From the NCBI GenBank assembly GCA_030180135.1, contig CM058231.1, forward strand, positions 31,003,034 through 31,067,033: DNA of 64,000 nt. Reading direction: 5' to 3'. The translations under genes were made by a program, and so were the position numbers. Shown here in pieces: positions 54,803 through 64,000 of this stretch. This stretch comes from Orychophragmus violaceus (lineage: Eukaryota > Streptophyta > Magnoliopsida > Brassicales > Brassicaceae). How positions within the stretch are numbered: the stretch's first letter is position 1; each line of letters begins with the position of its first letter. A model generated the notes under the pieces. It worked only from the letters and a program-made list of their open reading frames with translations, was not told the DNA's origin and ran no database searches.

Positions 54803-55971
54803 TGATATGCTCGAGTTTTAATCGCTAGAGCTACACTGCAAGTGCTAAGCGTGACTAGTAGTATATAGGGTATCGAATCCACAAAGACTCAAGTGTCTTA
54901 CGATAGACTATAGAATGTCGAATTAAGCTAGGTGAAACTGAGAGTAAGCAGTAAACAATGCAGAAAAGAAAATCAAACGGTTTGTAAGCAATCAAGTGAA
55001 GCGTCAGATCAAGGGAATTCTCAGGAAATCAGGAACTTAGGCTAATCAATCAATCGGGATCTAACTAAGAGCTATTCTAGAACAAAAATCACAGAAGCAT
55101 AAAAAACCAACTTTCGTTGCGAATATTATATATGTCTAGCAACCTAGCAAACCAACTTTCGTTGCGAGTTCTAGAGATCCTAAACATGCATTAATCTCAA
55201 GTTCTTTCATTCACAATTCTTCTAAACCAAATTTCTTTGCGGATAGTCAAATTGCTCATCCAAGTTCTTTCTAATTAATTAACCAAATGTCGTTGCGGAA
55301 ATCAACCTAACATCAATAATCTAAGTGGAAAATTCAGATCAAGCATTAAGAACAACCCTACATGAAGAACTAAAAAGTATGAATCCCTACAGATTGATTA
55401 ACCTATAATTCCTTGAAATCCCTTATGAGAATCCCTAAACCTAACAGGTAAACCACTAAGACATGATCAATGAAGCAGAAATCATAATAAATAGAAAACC
55501 AAATATCATAAAAGAGATAAAGAAACAGAGTTCGAAATCTCTTCTCTGTCGAGTACAAGACCAGCCCCAAACTCTCTCAATCTATGATAGAATAAAACTT
55601 AGCCTAAACAATGGCTTAAAACCCCTAATATAATGATCTAAACACGTCTGGGGCTTCTTTGTTATTATAAAAAACTTCTGGGCCAAAGTGCAAATATCCA
55701 AACTCTTCATTAATCGCCGAGATATTTCTGACTCGCTACTGTGTCGATCAATGCCACAAGGGTGTCGATCGACACAAACATCTGATATCGACACTAACTT
55801 CTTCTTCTCGCACAAATGCTCCAAATAGCTCCAGAATGCGCCATAATGTCCAAATCCGCTCCAAACGTACCTAGACGTGTAAACACACATAAAAGGACTC
55901 CAAAAGACTCTAAAAGACTCGATAACAAAGATATATACCATGGTCAAAAGTCCTAAAACCATGATATATCA
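54803..55971 (-). repeat. Athila-4 3' LTR (1169 bp)
   Basis: In plus orientation it begins TGATATGCTCGAG and ends ATGATATATCA. It is the same family as the Athila-3 LTR but clearly diverged. It includes the palindrome pair 55744/55765. Frame 55962-55582 is an LTR shadow. Confidence 0.88.
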
Positions 55972-57387
55972 ACTCCCCCACACTTAGCTTTTGCTTGCCC
56001 TCAAGCAAACATAAAACCAAGATTAGGAAAAGAAGTTTGAAAGCTTCAGAAACTCGTTTCATCGTAGGAGCACCACACTCAGATTCCCCTTAGTAAGCCA
56101 CATGAAAATGAACCTGCAGACATCAAGACCAACATGTACTTCCCCCACACTTAGCAATTGTCCTGAGTAAACTCCACAATCATATCCAGAGCATTCAAAT
56201 TCACCACACTGACTTCTGAAACCTAATAAGTGCGGTCTCACCTAGGGAGTATCGATCAAAGAACACATGGATTCTTACTATGTTAGCACCTAACCACCAT
56301 ATTGTTGTTTTTGGTTCCTTTCTTTTCCTTTTCCTTCCTTAGCACTGATTTTTCCCTCTGGGTATCATTTTATTTTTTTCTATCAGTACTCTTCCCTTTT
56401 TATTCGGGGTATTACTTTGGACATGTTTCCATAGTTGCACAGGAGGTAATAGGGGTCTCTACCACTCCCGTGACCACTTCGAAGTTACTAGCTTATCCTT
56501 AGTTTATCTCTTTTTTACTTTCAAGGCAGGGGAGAAGGGAACTAAAATCAGACAGGTTTACAAGCTGTGCCAGGACTAACAGAGCAATCTGACTCAAAGT
56601 ATACCAAGCCCCTAGGTGAGAAAATTAAGTCAAGTTACAGTGGAGTCAGTAATGGATCCTCTGAATACCTGAAGTGATATGGGTGTCTTCAGTAGGCTGA
56701 TCTGTGTTGGGGTTTTCTAATAGTCATAGATCATCTGCAAACTCATCCAATGGTTACTTAAGTTCCTGCAAGTATGGTAATCTCCTCAAAAAGTCCATGT
56801 TTCCTACTCAATTTAACTCAATAAAACAGATTGGACTGACTCTAACAAAACAAAAAACGGTGCGTCAGTAGCTACCTCCCCCACACTTGAAACACACTGT
56901 CCTCAGTGGAATCGAAGCTTGGGCTTGGCGAGAACAAGAAAGCATAAGGAACATATTCCGAAAAAGTCAGAGAACCGTACCTGTTGTCAGCCTGTGTTGA
57001 TTGATGTTCAGGACCGCGTCGATCGACACAAGGCGAATTTGCTCGCGGGTTTGAGATAACCGCTAATTAAACCACAATCGTGACAGTAAAAGATTAAATC
57101 GTATGTGACCTCTGCGTCGATCGACACACATGACCGTGTCGATCGATGTAGGGTGATTCCGACGTGTTCGCACACTAAGAACACAACAAAAGAAGAAAAG
57201 TCAAAGCACCCAAAATAAAAACGAAAAATAAAAGAAAAAACAGACCTACTAGTGGGTTGCCTCCCACTCAGCGCTTGTTTAAAGTCAGTAGCTTGACTAT
57301 GGGAATGAGATCATACTTATGGGGGATTCAACAGAGGTTTGGAGTGCCTCTGTGAATGTCTCTTCATCCAGGGTGGCGGACAAGCGT
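55972..57387 (-). other. Athila-4 3' non-coding region with conserved tracts and hairpin
   Basis: C-runs CCCCCACACTT at about 55975, 56141 and 56878 (minus-strand AAGTGTGGGGG) repeat the triple polypurine pattern of Athila-3, with similar spacing (~166 and ~900 bases from the first). The hairpin GTGGGTTGCCTCCCAC is at 57252-57267. Palindrome pairs start at 56997/57019 and 57117/57139. No credible ORF. Confidence 0.75.
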
Positions 57388-57891
57388 TCAGATCATGAGA
57401 TCTCCAAGGAATGAGCAAAAAGAATCAGGGTGGGAGCGAAGCGTCGGCGGGATACTGCGTTTAAGTTTAGAGACATTATACCTTTGCTTTGGTGGAGATG
57501 AGATGTCTGGAGCTTTCTGCTTATGAGCAGTTGCGGGCTCTGAAGATGTTAGAGCAGGTTCAGAATGAACCTCCATCTTCTCTTCTTCAATCTCTATCTC
57601 AGGCTCCACTTCAACACTGAAGCTCTGTCCATCAATAGTGGATCTCTGCAGTTTATCCATCTTGAACTGTAAAGGCCTGTCTCCCAGGTGGAGATCAGTC
57701 AGACCTCGTCTCACATCAATTACTGCTCCAGCAGTAGCTAAGAAGGGTCTACCAAGCAGTAAAGGATCATCCGGTTCAACCGCATACTTCAGCACCACAA
57801 AGTCTGTTGGAATCAAGTAGTTTCCAACTCTGATAGGAATGTCCTCAAGAACTCCTTCTGGATACCTCTTCGATCGATCAGCTAGGATAAG
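57388..57891 (-). pseudogene. Athila-4 protease-like fragment
   Basis: The frame from 57816 downward reads IPTDFVVLKYAVEPDDPLLL and GRPFLATAGAVIDVRRGLTD. It can be extended upstream to 57891 (ADRSKRYPEGVLEDIPIRVG). It is the second half of the retropepsin-like domain; the active-site part is beyond the insertion at 57892. The end at 57388 lacks the PPWM tail seen in the relatives in this frame. Confidence 0.75.
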
Positions 57892-58420
57892 TGATGCAAG
57901 ATGGAAGCGTGATTGATGTAGAACAGGGACTGAAGTCGCTCTCTTCTAGATCGTGGGTGATGATGTGGTGAGATGGATCCAACCGTGGGTCTATAGACTC
58001 ATTAGGATGGACGTTGAGATGATTAAATGGAAAGTAGAATGGATTGAATGTCGCCACACAAGAGATGAATGATCTTGTGATAAGACTGATCAAAGGTCGC
58101 TTGATATGACTCACAAGAAAGCTTAGAATCAAAAGTGTTTTCTCTCAAGAAGAAGAACTGCGTTATTGTATTGATAGTTGGTAAATGATACACGGCTGCT
58201 AAGGATCCTTATAAAAGGGATCGTGCAGCTGTTGCCTTCTAGGGCAGAAACCTATTACAATGATTACTAAATTACTAAACTACCCTATGGTTCGAATTCA
58301 AAAGTAATACAGGGAAACTTTGACTCAGACGACAAATATAATGTTTTGGACCTGCAAAATGAACAAACACAATATATGAAATTAAATCATACCTTATTGA
58401 ACGTGTGTAGTCGACCAAGG
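57892..58420 (-). repeat. Reina-like 3' LTR, inner border uncertain
   Basis: The outer end is fixed by the junction with Athila-4. The inner end is not clear because no good polypurine tract is visible before the pol end at 58427. A TATA-like TTTTATAAGG lies on the minus strand near 58220. The second LTR copy is outside the window, so the length cannot be checked. Confidence 0.5.
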
Positions 58421-58426
58421 ATGGGC

Positions 58427-60385
58427 CTAAGTGGGCTGAATTGAGAAGATCATCTTCAAGTCTTCAATTGTCTTCTGTTGGGCCTCTGAACGCTCCACTT
58501 GAATTCTGGCCGGTTGCTCTTGATAGTCTTGAGCTAGGAGACTCTGAATTGACTTATTAAACAGTGCTCTGAGTCTTCTAGTTCCTGATCTTGTCCTTGG
58601 GGGATCTCTCATGGTTGTAATGTCTTGAGCAGCAGGTACTTCTTCTAGGTCTTCTTGACGTATCTCTATGCTTGAGTCAATGTACTCATCATTCCCTCCC
58701 TCTTGAGAAGATTATGACCTCTGAATTCCATCATCTGCATTATAAGGAAGCAAGTCAGCAACATTGAACACTGGCGAAATGGTCAACTCACCTAGCAGAT
58801 CCAGCTTGTAGGCATTGTTGTTGACTCTCTCCAGCACTCGAAATAGTCCAGCTCCTCTTGGTGCTAGATTGGATTTCCTCTGATTTGGGAACCTCTCTGT
58901 ACGCATGTGAACCCACACCCAATCTCCTGGATTGAAGATGAGCTCCTTTCTCCCTTTGTCAGTAGCCTTCTTATACTTGGCCGTTTTCTCCTCTATGTTG
59001 GTCTTCACCTTTTGATGCAGATTCTTGATCATCTCTGCCTTGGACTCTCCATCCTGATTAGTAACATCTAACGGTGGCAATGGAACAAGATCTAAAGGGG
59101 ATTCTGGCTGAAATCCATAGACAATCTCAAAAGGAGACAACTTAGTAGTAGAATGGTTAGCATGATTATAAGCAAACTCAACATATGGAATACAGTCTAA
59201 CCAGTTCCTTAAGTTCTTACCAATTGTGGCTCTTAAGAGAGTAGATAGAGTTCTGTTCACAACCTCAGTTTGTCCATCAGTTTGTGGATGACAAGTTGTT
59301 GAGAAGAGTAGCTTGGTTCCTAGCTTCCTCCAAAGGACTCTCCAGAAATGACTTATAAACTTCGTGTCTCGGTCAGAAACAATAGTTCTTGGGATCCCAT
59401 GCAAGCGTACTACTTTCTTAAAGAATAGTTCAGCAGTTTGAGTGGCATAATTTGTCTTGGCACATGGAATGAAATGCGCCATCTTTGAGAACCTGTCCAC
59501 TACAACAAAAATAGAATCCTTTCCTCGGATTTTGGGTAAGCCTAAAACAAAATCCATTGATATATCAACCCAAGGAATACTAGGAATAGGAAGTGGTATA
59601 TATAAACCATGGGGATGTGACCTGGATTTGGCTTTGAGACAAGTTACACACTTGGAACAGAATCGTTCCACATCCTTCTTGAGGTGAGGCCAAAAGAAGT
59701 GTTCTACCAAAACGCTCAGAGTCTTATCCACTCCAAAATGTCCCATGAGTCCACCACCATGTGCTTCCTTGATCAACAAGTCTCGCATAGAACCCTGTGG
59801 AACACACAAACGTTTTTCCCTAAACAAATAACCATTATGTAAGTAGAAGGAACCTGTTGGGGCAATGTTACAATCCTGATAGAATGAACCGAAGTCTGGA
59901 TCATCTTTATATGCTTCCTTGAGGTGCTCAAATCCTAGGACTTTAGCCTCCATAGTTGTGATCAGCATGTGTCTCCTTGATAATGCGTCAGCCACAACAT
60001 TATCCTTGCCCTTCTTGTACTTTATCACATATGGGAATGCTTCTACAAAATCCATCCACTTAGCATGTCTTCTCTTCAGTGTTGTTTGCCCTCTAAGGTG
60101 CTTCAAAGTCTCATGATCAGTATGTATGACAAACTCCTTGGACAGAAGATAGTGCTGCCATGTTTCCAACGACCTCACTAGTGCGTAGAGTTCCTTGTCG
60201 TACGTTAGGTAGTTCAAGCTGGCTCCACTTAGTTTCTCGCTGAAGTAGGCTACTGGACGTCCTCCTTGAGTTAGCACAGCTCCAATACCTAAGCATGAAG
60301 CATCACATTCAATCTCAAAAGTTTTGTTAAAATCAGGTAATACCAAAACTGGGGCATGCGTCAAACGATCTTTGAGTCTGTTGAA
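58427..60385 (-). pseudogene. pol: Reina-like pol: RNase H and integrase, truncated at 5' end
   Basis: A 550-residue frame (60364-58712), extendable upstream to 60385 (SFNRLKDRL). RNase H: D21 (IECDAS), E58 and D83 (HTDHETL), ending at DALSRR. Integrase: H202, H209, C239 and C242; core D271, D331 and E367, which fits D,D-35-E. The C-terminal domain ends at SPVFNVADLLPYN. A TAA at 58714-58712 stops it, but the next codons (SSSQEGGNDEYIDSS and on to 58427) look like a natural C-terminus. The TAA is probably a mutation. RT lies beyond the Athila-5 insertion. Confidence 0.85.
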
Positions 60386-61607
60386 TGATAGGTTCTAAGT
60401 TTTCCCTATACTAAAACTGCAAGTGAACAGCAATGTCAAAGTAGTATATAGGGTTATCGAATCCACAGGGACACTCGGTCTCAAGAGAATCAAACTGTAG
60501 GAATAAATACTAGAAATAAGCAAATAGTGAATAGAATAAATTGCGGTGCGAGAAAGTAAATCAGTAGCAGAGATTAACGGTTGTGAAGCAAGTAATTAAA
60601 AGCGTCAAGCCTAGGGTATTCTCAGGAAATCAGGCAAGCAGACAGTTCATTCAGCAAGGATCTAATTAAGAACGGTTCTAGAACTCAAAACACAGATATA
60701 GAATTAACCAAATTCCTTTGCGATAATTCTCTAAGTCTAAGTGCAGCAAACCAAACTTTCGTTTGCGAGAACTAACAGATTAAACTAGCAATAAGTCCAA
60801 GTTTGATATGTTCACAATTATCCTAAACCAAACTTCCGTTTGCGCAAAGTTTAATTGCCCAATTTAATTAGTTCAGATTCCTAAACCCCACTTCCGTGAC
60901 GTATTTAGCAACCTAAGATCTAGATTCTAATTGATCAGGTTAGAACTAGCTTTAAGCACAATTAAATTGAAGAACAGATATAGTTATGAATCCTTAACTG
61001 AATTTGAACAAGTCTAGCAAGTTATGAAATCCTATGTGAGAAACCCTAAACCTAACTATGGATCTACTCAGACATAGATAATGAAAACATAATCATAGAA
61101 TGAATAAATTGCATAAAAGAATAAGAGTAAAAGGGGTTCGAAATCTTCTCCAAATACAGATGATGTAACAGGTTCAGATCAGCCCCAAAAAGCTCTAAAA
61201 TCCTCTGCTCTTAATTATCAAAGTGTATGGTAAAAAGTATAAAGTGTCTCTAATAAAAACACTAAAAACTCTATTATATAGGCATAATCTCGGCCAAGGG
61301 CTTCTTTGTAAATATCAGGAACTTCTGGATCAAAGTGCAAATTCTTCACTCTTCTAAACCGCCGAGTTTTTGGCCCATCTCGCTGGTGCATCGATCGATG
61401 CTAGAGTGCAACGATCGACACCTTCCTCTGTTTCGGACAGTGAACTCTATCTCTCGGCCAAACACTCCAAAAATCTCCAAAATGCTCCATTATCTCCAAT
61501 TCAGCTCCCAACCTGATTATACCTGTAAAAGACTCTAAACAAAGACAAAAGACACTAAAAACACACTTATATCATGGTCTAAAACTAGTAAAAACCATGA
61601 TATATCA
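60386..61607 (-). repeat. Athila-5 3' LTR (1222 bp)
   Basis: In plus orientation it begins TGATAGGTTC and ends ATGATATATCA, directly before CTCCCCCACACTTAGC (minus-strand polypurine tract). A palindrome pair starts at 61391/61411. Confidence 0.88.
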
Positions 61608-62971
61608 ACTCCCCCACACTTAGCCTTTGCTTGCCCTCAAGCAAAACAGAGAACTAAAACATGGTGAAGAGGTTTGAAAACTCTTCAGAAACTCATTTCA
61701 TCCTAGAAGCTACAATACTCAGATTCCCCTTAGTAAACCACTGAAAGAATCAATCACAGGATATCAAGACCACAATGTACTTCCCCCACACTTAGCAACT
61801 GTCCTAGGTAAACTCCACAATCACATTCAAGCATTCAAATTCTCCCTACTGACTTCTGCAAGTATTTAAGTGCGGTCTCACCTAAGGAGTATCGATCTAA
61901 AGGTACATGGATTCTTACCTTATCAGCTCTAGACCACCATACTATCTTTCTCTAGTCCCTTTCTTCTCTTTCCCTTCTTTAACAACTGATTTTTCCCCAC
62001 TGGGTATCATTTTTTTTTTTTTATCAGTGTTCTTCCCGTTATGGGGTATACTTTGGACATATTCCATGGATCACATGAGAGATAATAGTGTTTGCTACTA
62101 TTCTCATGACCACTTCGGAGTTACTAACTCATCCTCAGTTTATTATTATTTTTTATTTTTTTTTTTACTTTACAGAAGGGGAGAAGGGGACTAAATAGGA
62201 CAGGTTTACAGGCTGTGTCAGAACTAACAGGGAATCCGACATAAAGCATACCAAGCCCTTAGGTGAGAAATCTAAGTCAGTATTAAGGTTGAAGTCAGTA
62301 AAGGATCCTCTGATACCTGAAGTGATGTGGGTGTTCCCAGTAGGTTGATCTGTGATGGAGTTTTCTAATAGTCAAAGATAGATCCTGCAACTTCATCCCA
62401 ATGGTTACTTAAGTTCCTGCAAGTCTTGTAAATCTTCTCAGAAAATCATAGTTTCTTACTTAAACAATTTTGACTCAATAAAACAAAAATTTTAAAAAAA
62501 CGGACTGACTCTTAAGAAAACAGAAAGATATAAGTCAGTAGCACCTCCCCCACACTTAAGACACACTGTCCCCAGTAGTGTCCAGCGAAGGATCGGTAAA
62601 AAGAAAATAAAAATTGAAAAGGTGAAATTATGTCTGTCGGGTTACCTCTGTCGCTAAGCATCGACCGTTGCACTAAGTGCATCGACCGTTACTTGGCGAT
62701 TTTCGTGTATAGTCGATCGTTGCTCAGGACCGCAACGATCGCTGCAATGCGATTACTTTCGTGTTGTGTCGATCGATGCAGAAATGCATCGATCGCTGCA
62801 CTGCGATTTAACCGAGACCTGCAATCATAAACTCACCAGAAACAAAAACAAACGTAAAATCCTAACAAAAACACCAAAAATGAAAAAGAAAAACACTAGT
62901 ACTTAATGGTGGGTTGCCTCCCACCCAGCGCTTGTTTAAGGTCAATAGCTTGACCGGACGGATTGGATTTT
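61608..62971 (-). other. Athila-5 3' non-coding region
   Basis: CCCCCACACTT runs start at about 61611, 61793 and 62547, repeating the triple tract. The hairpin GTGGGTTGCCTCCCAC is at 62912-62927, close to the protease stop. Three palindrome pairs start at 62661, 62713 and 62769, each followed six bases after its right member by GCGATT (or GCGAT). Frame 62630-62830 is a shadow of these repeats. Confidence 0.8.
62640..62815. repeat. Three consecutive palindrome-pair modules (Athila-5)
   Basis: Pairs start at 62661/62682, 62713/62735 and 62769/62789. After the right member of each pair come six bases and then GCGATT at 62696, 62749 and 62803. This is the clearest view of the full composite module: palindrome, ~13 bases, palindrome, 6 bases, GCGATT. 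Members vary by single bases (TCGACCGT, ACGATCGC), while order and spacing stay. Confidence 0.88.
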
Positions 62972-64000
62972 TCAAGCACCAGGAGGTCTTGACAAAGACT
63001 TTTTCTGTCTCTGTTCAAGTCTCCTCATCCAAGGTGGTGAGTAGGCTGTTGCGGAATGCTCATGTCCAAGAAAATATGGAGTGAAATGAGCTCCAGGATC
63101 TATAACCATGGTATGATCAGGCTGCTCAAAATCTGCGTCCCTTATGGTGAATGTCTGCCCATCTATTAGTGGCCTTCGCAGCTTATCCATCTCATAGTGC
63201 AGTGGTTCATCTCCCAGGTGGAGGTCTATTAGACTCTGTCTAACATCAATCACAGCTCCTGCTGTAGCCAAGAATGGTCTCCCAAGCAATAAAGCTTCAT
63301 CCGGATCACAATCATATTTCAGCACAAGGAAGTCCGTTGGAACTAAGTAGTTCCCAACTCTCACCGGAATGTCCATAAGAAGTCCTTCAGGAACGCGTAT
63401 GGACTGATCAGCTAGGATAAGAGAAGTCCTAGTAGGAGTAAAATCCAACATTCCCAGCTTCTCTGCCACAGAGTAAGGCATTATGCTTCCAGCAGCTCCT
63501 AAATCACACAGAGAACGCCTAAAACTATCCTCAAAGATAGAACAATCTAGCACAAAGACTCCAGGATCAGATAACTTCTTTGGGACCTTAGTTAGCAGAA
63601 CATCACTGATATGCTGAGGAACTATTATCACCCATTCTCTCAGCTCCTCATCTAAAGGCAACATCTTGTTCAAATATCTCTGAACACATGGATGATAAGG
63701 TGGATCATCAGAAGGTGGAATTTCTTCCAAGTCTTCACCACTCTCTTCTAGCTTTTTCAGCTCTTCAATCTCTTGTTTAATCACTTCAGACACCTTGGGG
63801 TATTGCCTAATGGCTTGTGCATAAACATCTTCTTGAGTGATCTCAGATACATCAGGGAATAGGCGGGCTAGTTCTGCATCAATCTCACTTTCATCCCACG
63901 GGTCTTCTGCTCGTTCACGACCTGCATCGATCGATGCCAGCTGTGTGTCGATCGTTGCATCATTGCAGTTTCTACCCGAGAGTTTTTCACAGAAATCCGA
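62972..64000 (-). CDS. Athila-5 gag C-terminus and retropepsin-like protease, open to window edge
   Basis: 343 codons are open from 64000 to the stop at 62972; the N-terminus is outside. Codons near 63960-63920 read ATIDTQLASIDAG, encoded by a palindrome pair. A glutamate-rich linker (EEIEELKKLEESGEDLEEIP) follows. The protease-like domain begins VPKKLSDPGVFVLDCSI, with the active-site loop CDLGAAGSIMPYSVAEKLG and GRPFLATAGAVIDVRQ. DLGA replaces the usual DTGA/DSGA, as in other Athila proteins I know. It ends AYSPPWMRRLEQRQKKS. The frame is intact here, unlike in Athila-3. The ATG at 63793 is internal, not a start. Confidence 0.8.
   Translation of the reverse strand, partial: SDFCEKLSGRNCNDATIDTQLASIDAGRERAEDPWDESEIDAELARLFPDVSEITQEDVYAQAIRQYPKVSEVIKQEIEELKKLEESGEDLEEIPPSDDPPYHPCVQRYLNKMLPLDEELREWVIIVPQHISDVLLTKVPKKLSDPGVFVLDCSIFEDSFRRSLCDLGAAGSIMPYSVAEKLGMLDFTPTRTSLILADQSIRVPEGLLMDIPVRVGNYLVPTDFLVLKYDCDPDEALLLGRPFLATAGAVIDVRQSLIDLHLGDEPLHYEMDKLRRPLIDGQTFTIRDADFEQPDHTMVIDPGAHFTPYFLGHEHSATAYSPPWMRRLEQRQKKSLSRPPGA
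63920..63960. repeat. Palindrome pair at the right edge (in coding sequence)
   Basis: Members are TCGATCGA at 63927-63934 and TCGATCGT at 63948-63955, 21 bases apart, so seven codons apart and frame-neutral. Confidence 0.85.

Larger units (their letters stand above)
54803..57891 (-). mobile_element. Athila-4: Athila-like element, 3' portion only in place
   Basis: On the minus strand the visible parts are a protease-like fragment (57891-57388), a non-coding 3' region, a polypurine tract (55990-55972) and the 3' LTR (55971-54803). It is homologous to Athila-3 and Athila-5 throughout. At 57891 it is cut by the Reina-like element; its upstream half and 5' LTR should lie beyond the right edge. 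Three palindrome pairs are present (55744, 56997, 57117). Confidence 0.85.
57892..60385 (-). mobile_element. Reina-like Ty3/gypsy element inserted in Athila-4, 3' part
   Basis: The 3' LTR end abuts Athila-4 at 57892 (minus strand CTTGCATCA), and ATAAG at 57887-57891 is the candidate TSD. Pol (RNase H-integrase) runs from 58427 to 60385, where Athila-5 interrupts. The rest of this element would lie past the right edge. The lineage is inferred from integrase wording (VDISMDFVLGLP, LRATIGKNLRNW) and is tentative. Confidence 0.75.
60386..64000 (-). mobile_element. Athila-5: Athila-like element running off the right edge
   Basis: The 3' LTR is 60386-61607, followed (on minus reading, upstream) by the polypurine tract, a non-coding region and an open gag-protease frame reaching the window end. 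It interrupts Reina-like pol; TTGAA (60381-60385) is the left candidate TSD. It has five palindrome pairs. It is diverged from Athila-3 and Athila-4 but colinear with them. Confidence 0.88.

Noticed and set aside
55582..55962. 126-residue minus-strand frame with VDRH words
   Set aside because: Lies in the Athila-4 LTR; the VDRH words come from a palindrome pair.
57638..57820. 60-residue plus-strand frame
   Set aside because: Antisense shadow of the Athila-4 protease fragment.
62640..62815. CRISPR-like array
   Set aside because: The repeats are paired palindromes with short fixed spacing and no equal-length unique spacers; this is plant nuclear DNA without cas genes.

Overview
The window is plant nuclear DNA from a repeat-dense, probably pericentromeric or otherwise heterochromatic region. 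I infer a dicot, most likely a crucifer (Brassicaceae), because the Athila-like and Tat-like Gypsy elements, the Copia family and the hAT, CACTA and LINE fragments look like those I know from that family. This rests on recollection, not on a search. No intact host gene, tRNA, rRNA or CRISPR array was seen. Almost everything is transposable element, much of it nested with readable target-site duplications (TSDs).

Layout. 1-12469 holds two related Copia elements lying tail to tail: a decayed plus-strand copy (Copia-1, cut by the left window edge) and a much better preserved minus-strand copy (Copia-2). They meet in a fused LTR at 5061-5774. 12470-14310 is the 3' part of a LINE. 15321-45936 is one large nest. 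A minus-strand Tat-lineage Gypsy (Tat-1, TSD ATATT) was entered by a plus-strand Tat element (Tat-2, 23980-39547, TSD CCGAA). Tat-2 was entered by a young Athila-like non-autonomous element (Athila-3, 29259-34849, TSD CCGAG). The 5' LTR of Tat-1 was separately entered by an hAT transposon (41664-45913, 8-bp TSD). Both Tat elements carry an extra antisense ORF between integrase and the 3' LTR.

46329-53665 is a chromovirus (Tekay-like) Gypsy whose gag, protease and RT are deleted, so its 5' LTR runs straight into RNase H-integrase. Its 3' LTR holds a CACTA transposon (50510-53070, TSD TTT) that appears to carry captured host-gene-like sequence. From 54803 to the right edge lies a second nest, all minus strand: Athila-4, entered by a Reina-like Gypsy at 57892, itself entered by Athila-5 at 60386. 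Athila-5 runs off the window with an open gag-protease frame.

The most unusual signal is a short composite DNA module: two near-palindromes around TCGATCGA whose starts lie about 21 bp apart, often followed 6 nt later by GCGATT. I count 22 pairs. They occur in the leader and LTR of Copia-2 and in LTR, coding and non-coding parts of all three Athila-like elements, which are unrelated families. I saw none in Copia-1, Tat, hAT, CACTA, Tekay-like or Reina-like sequence. The module is read in different reading frames in different places, so it looks conserved as DNA or RNA rather than as protein.
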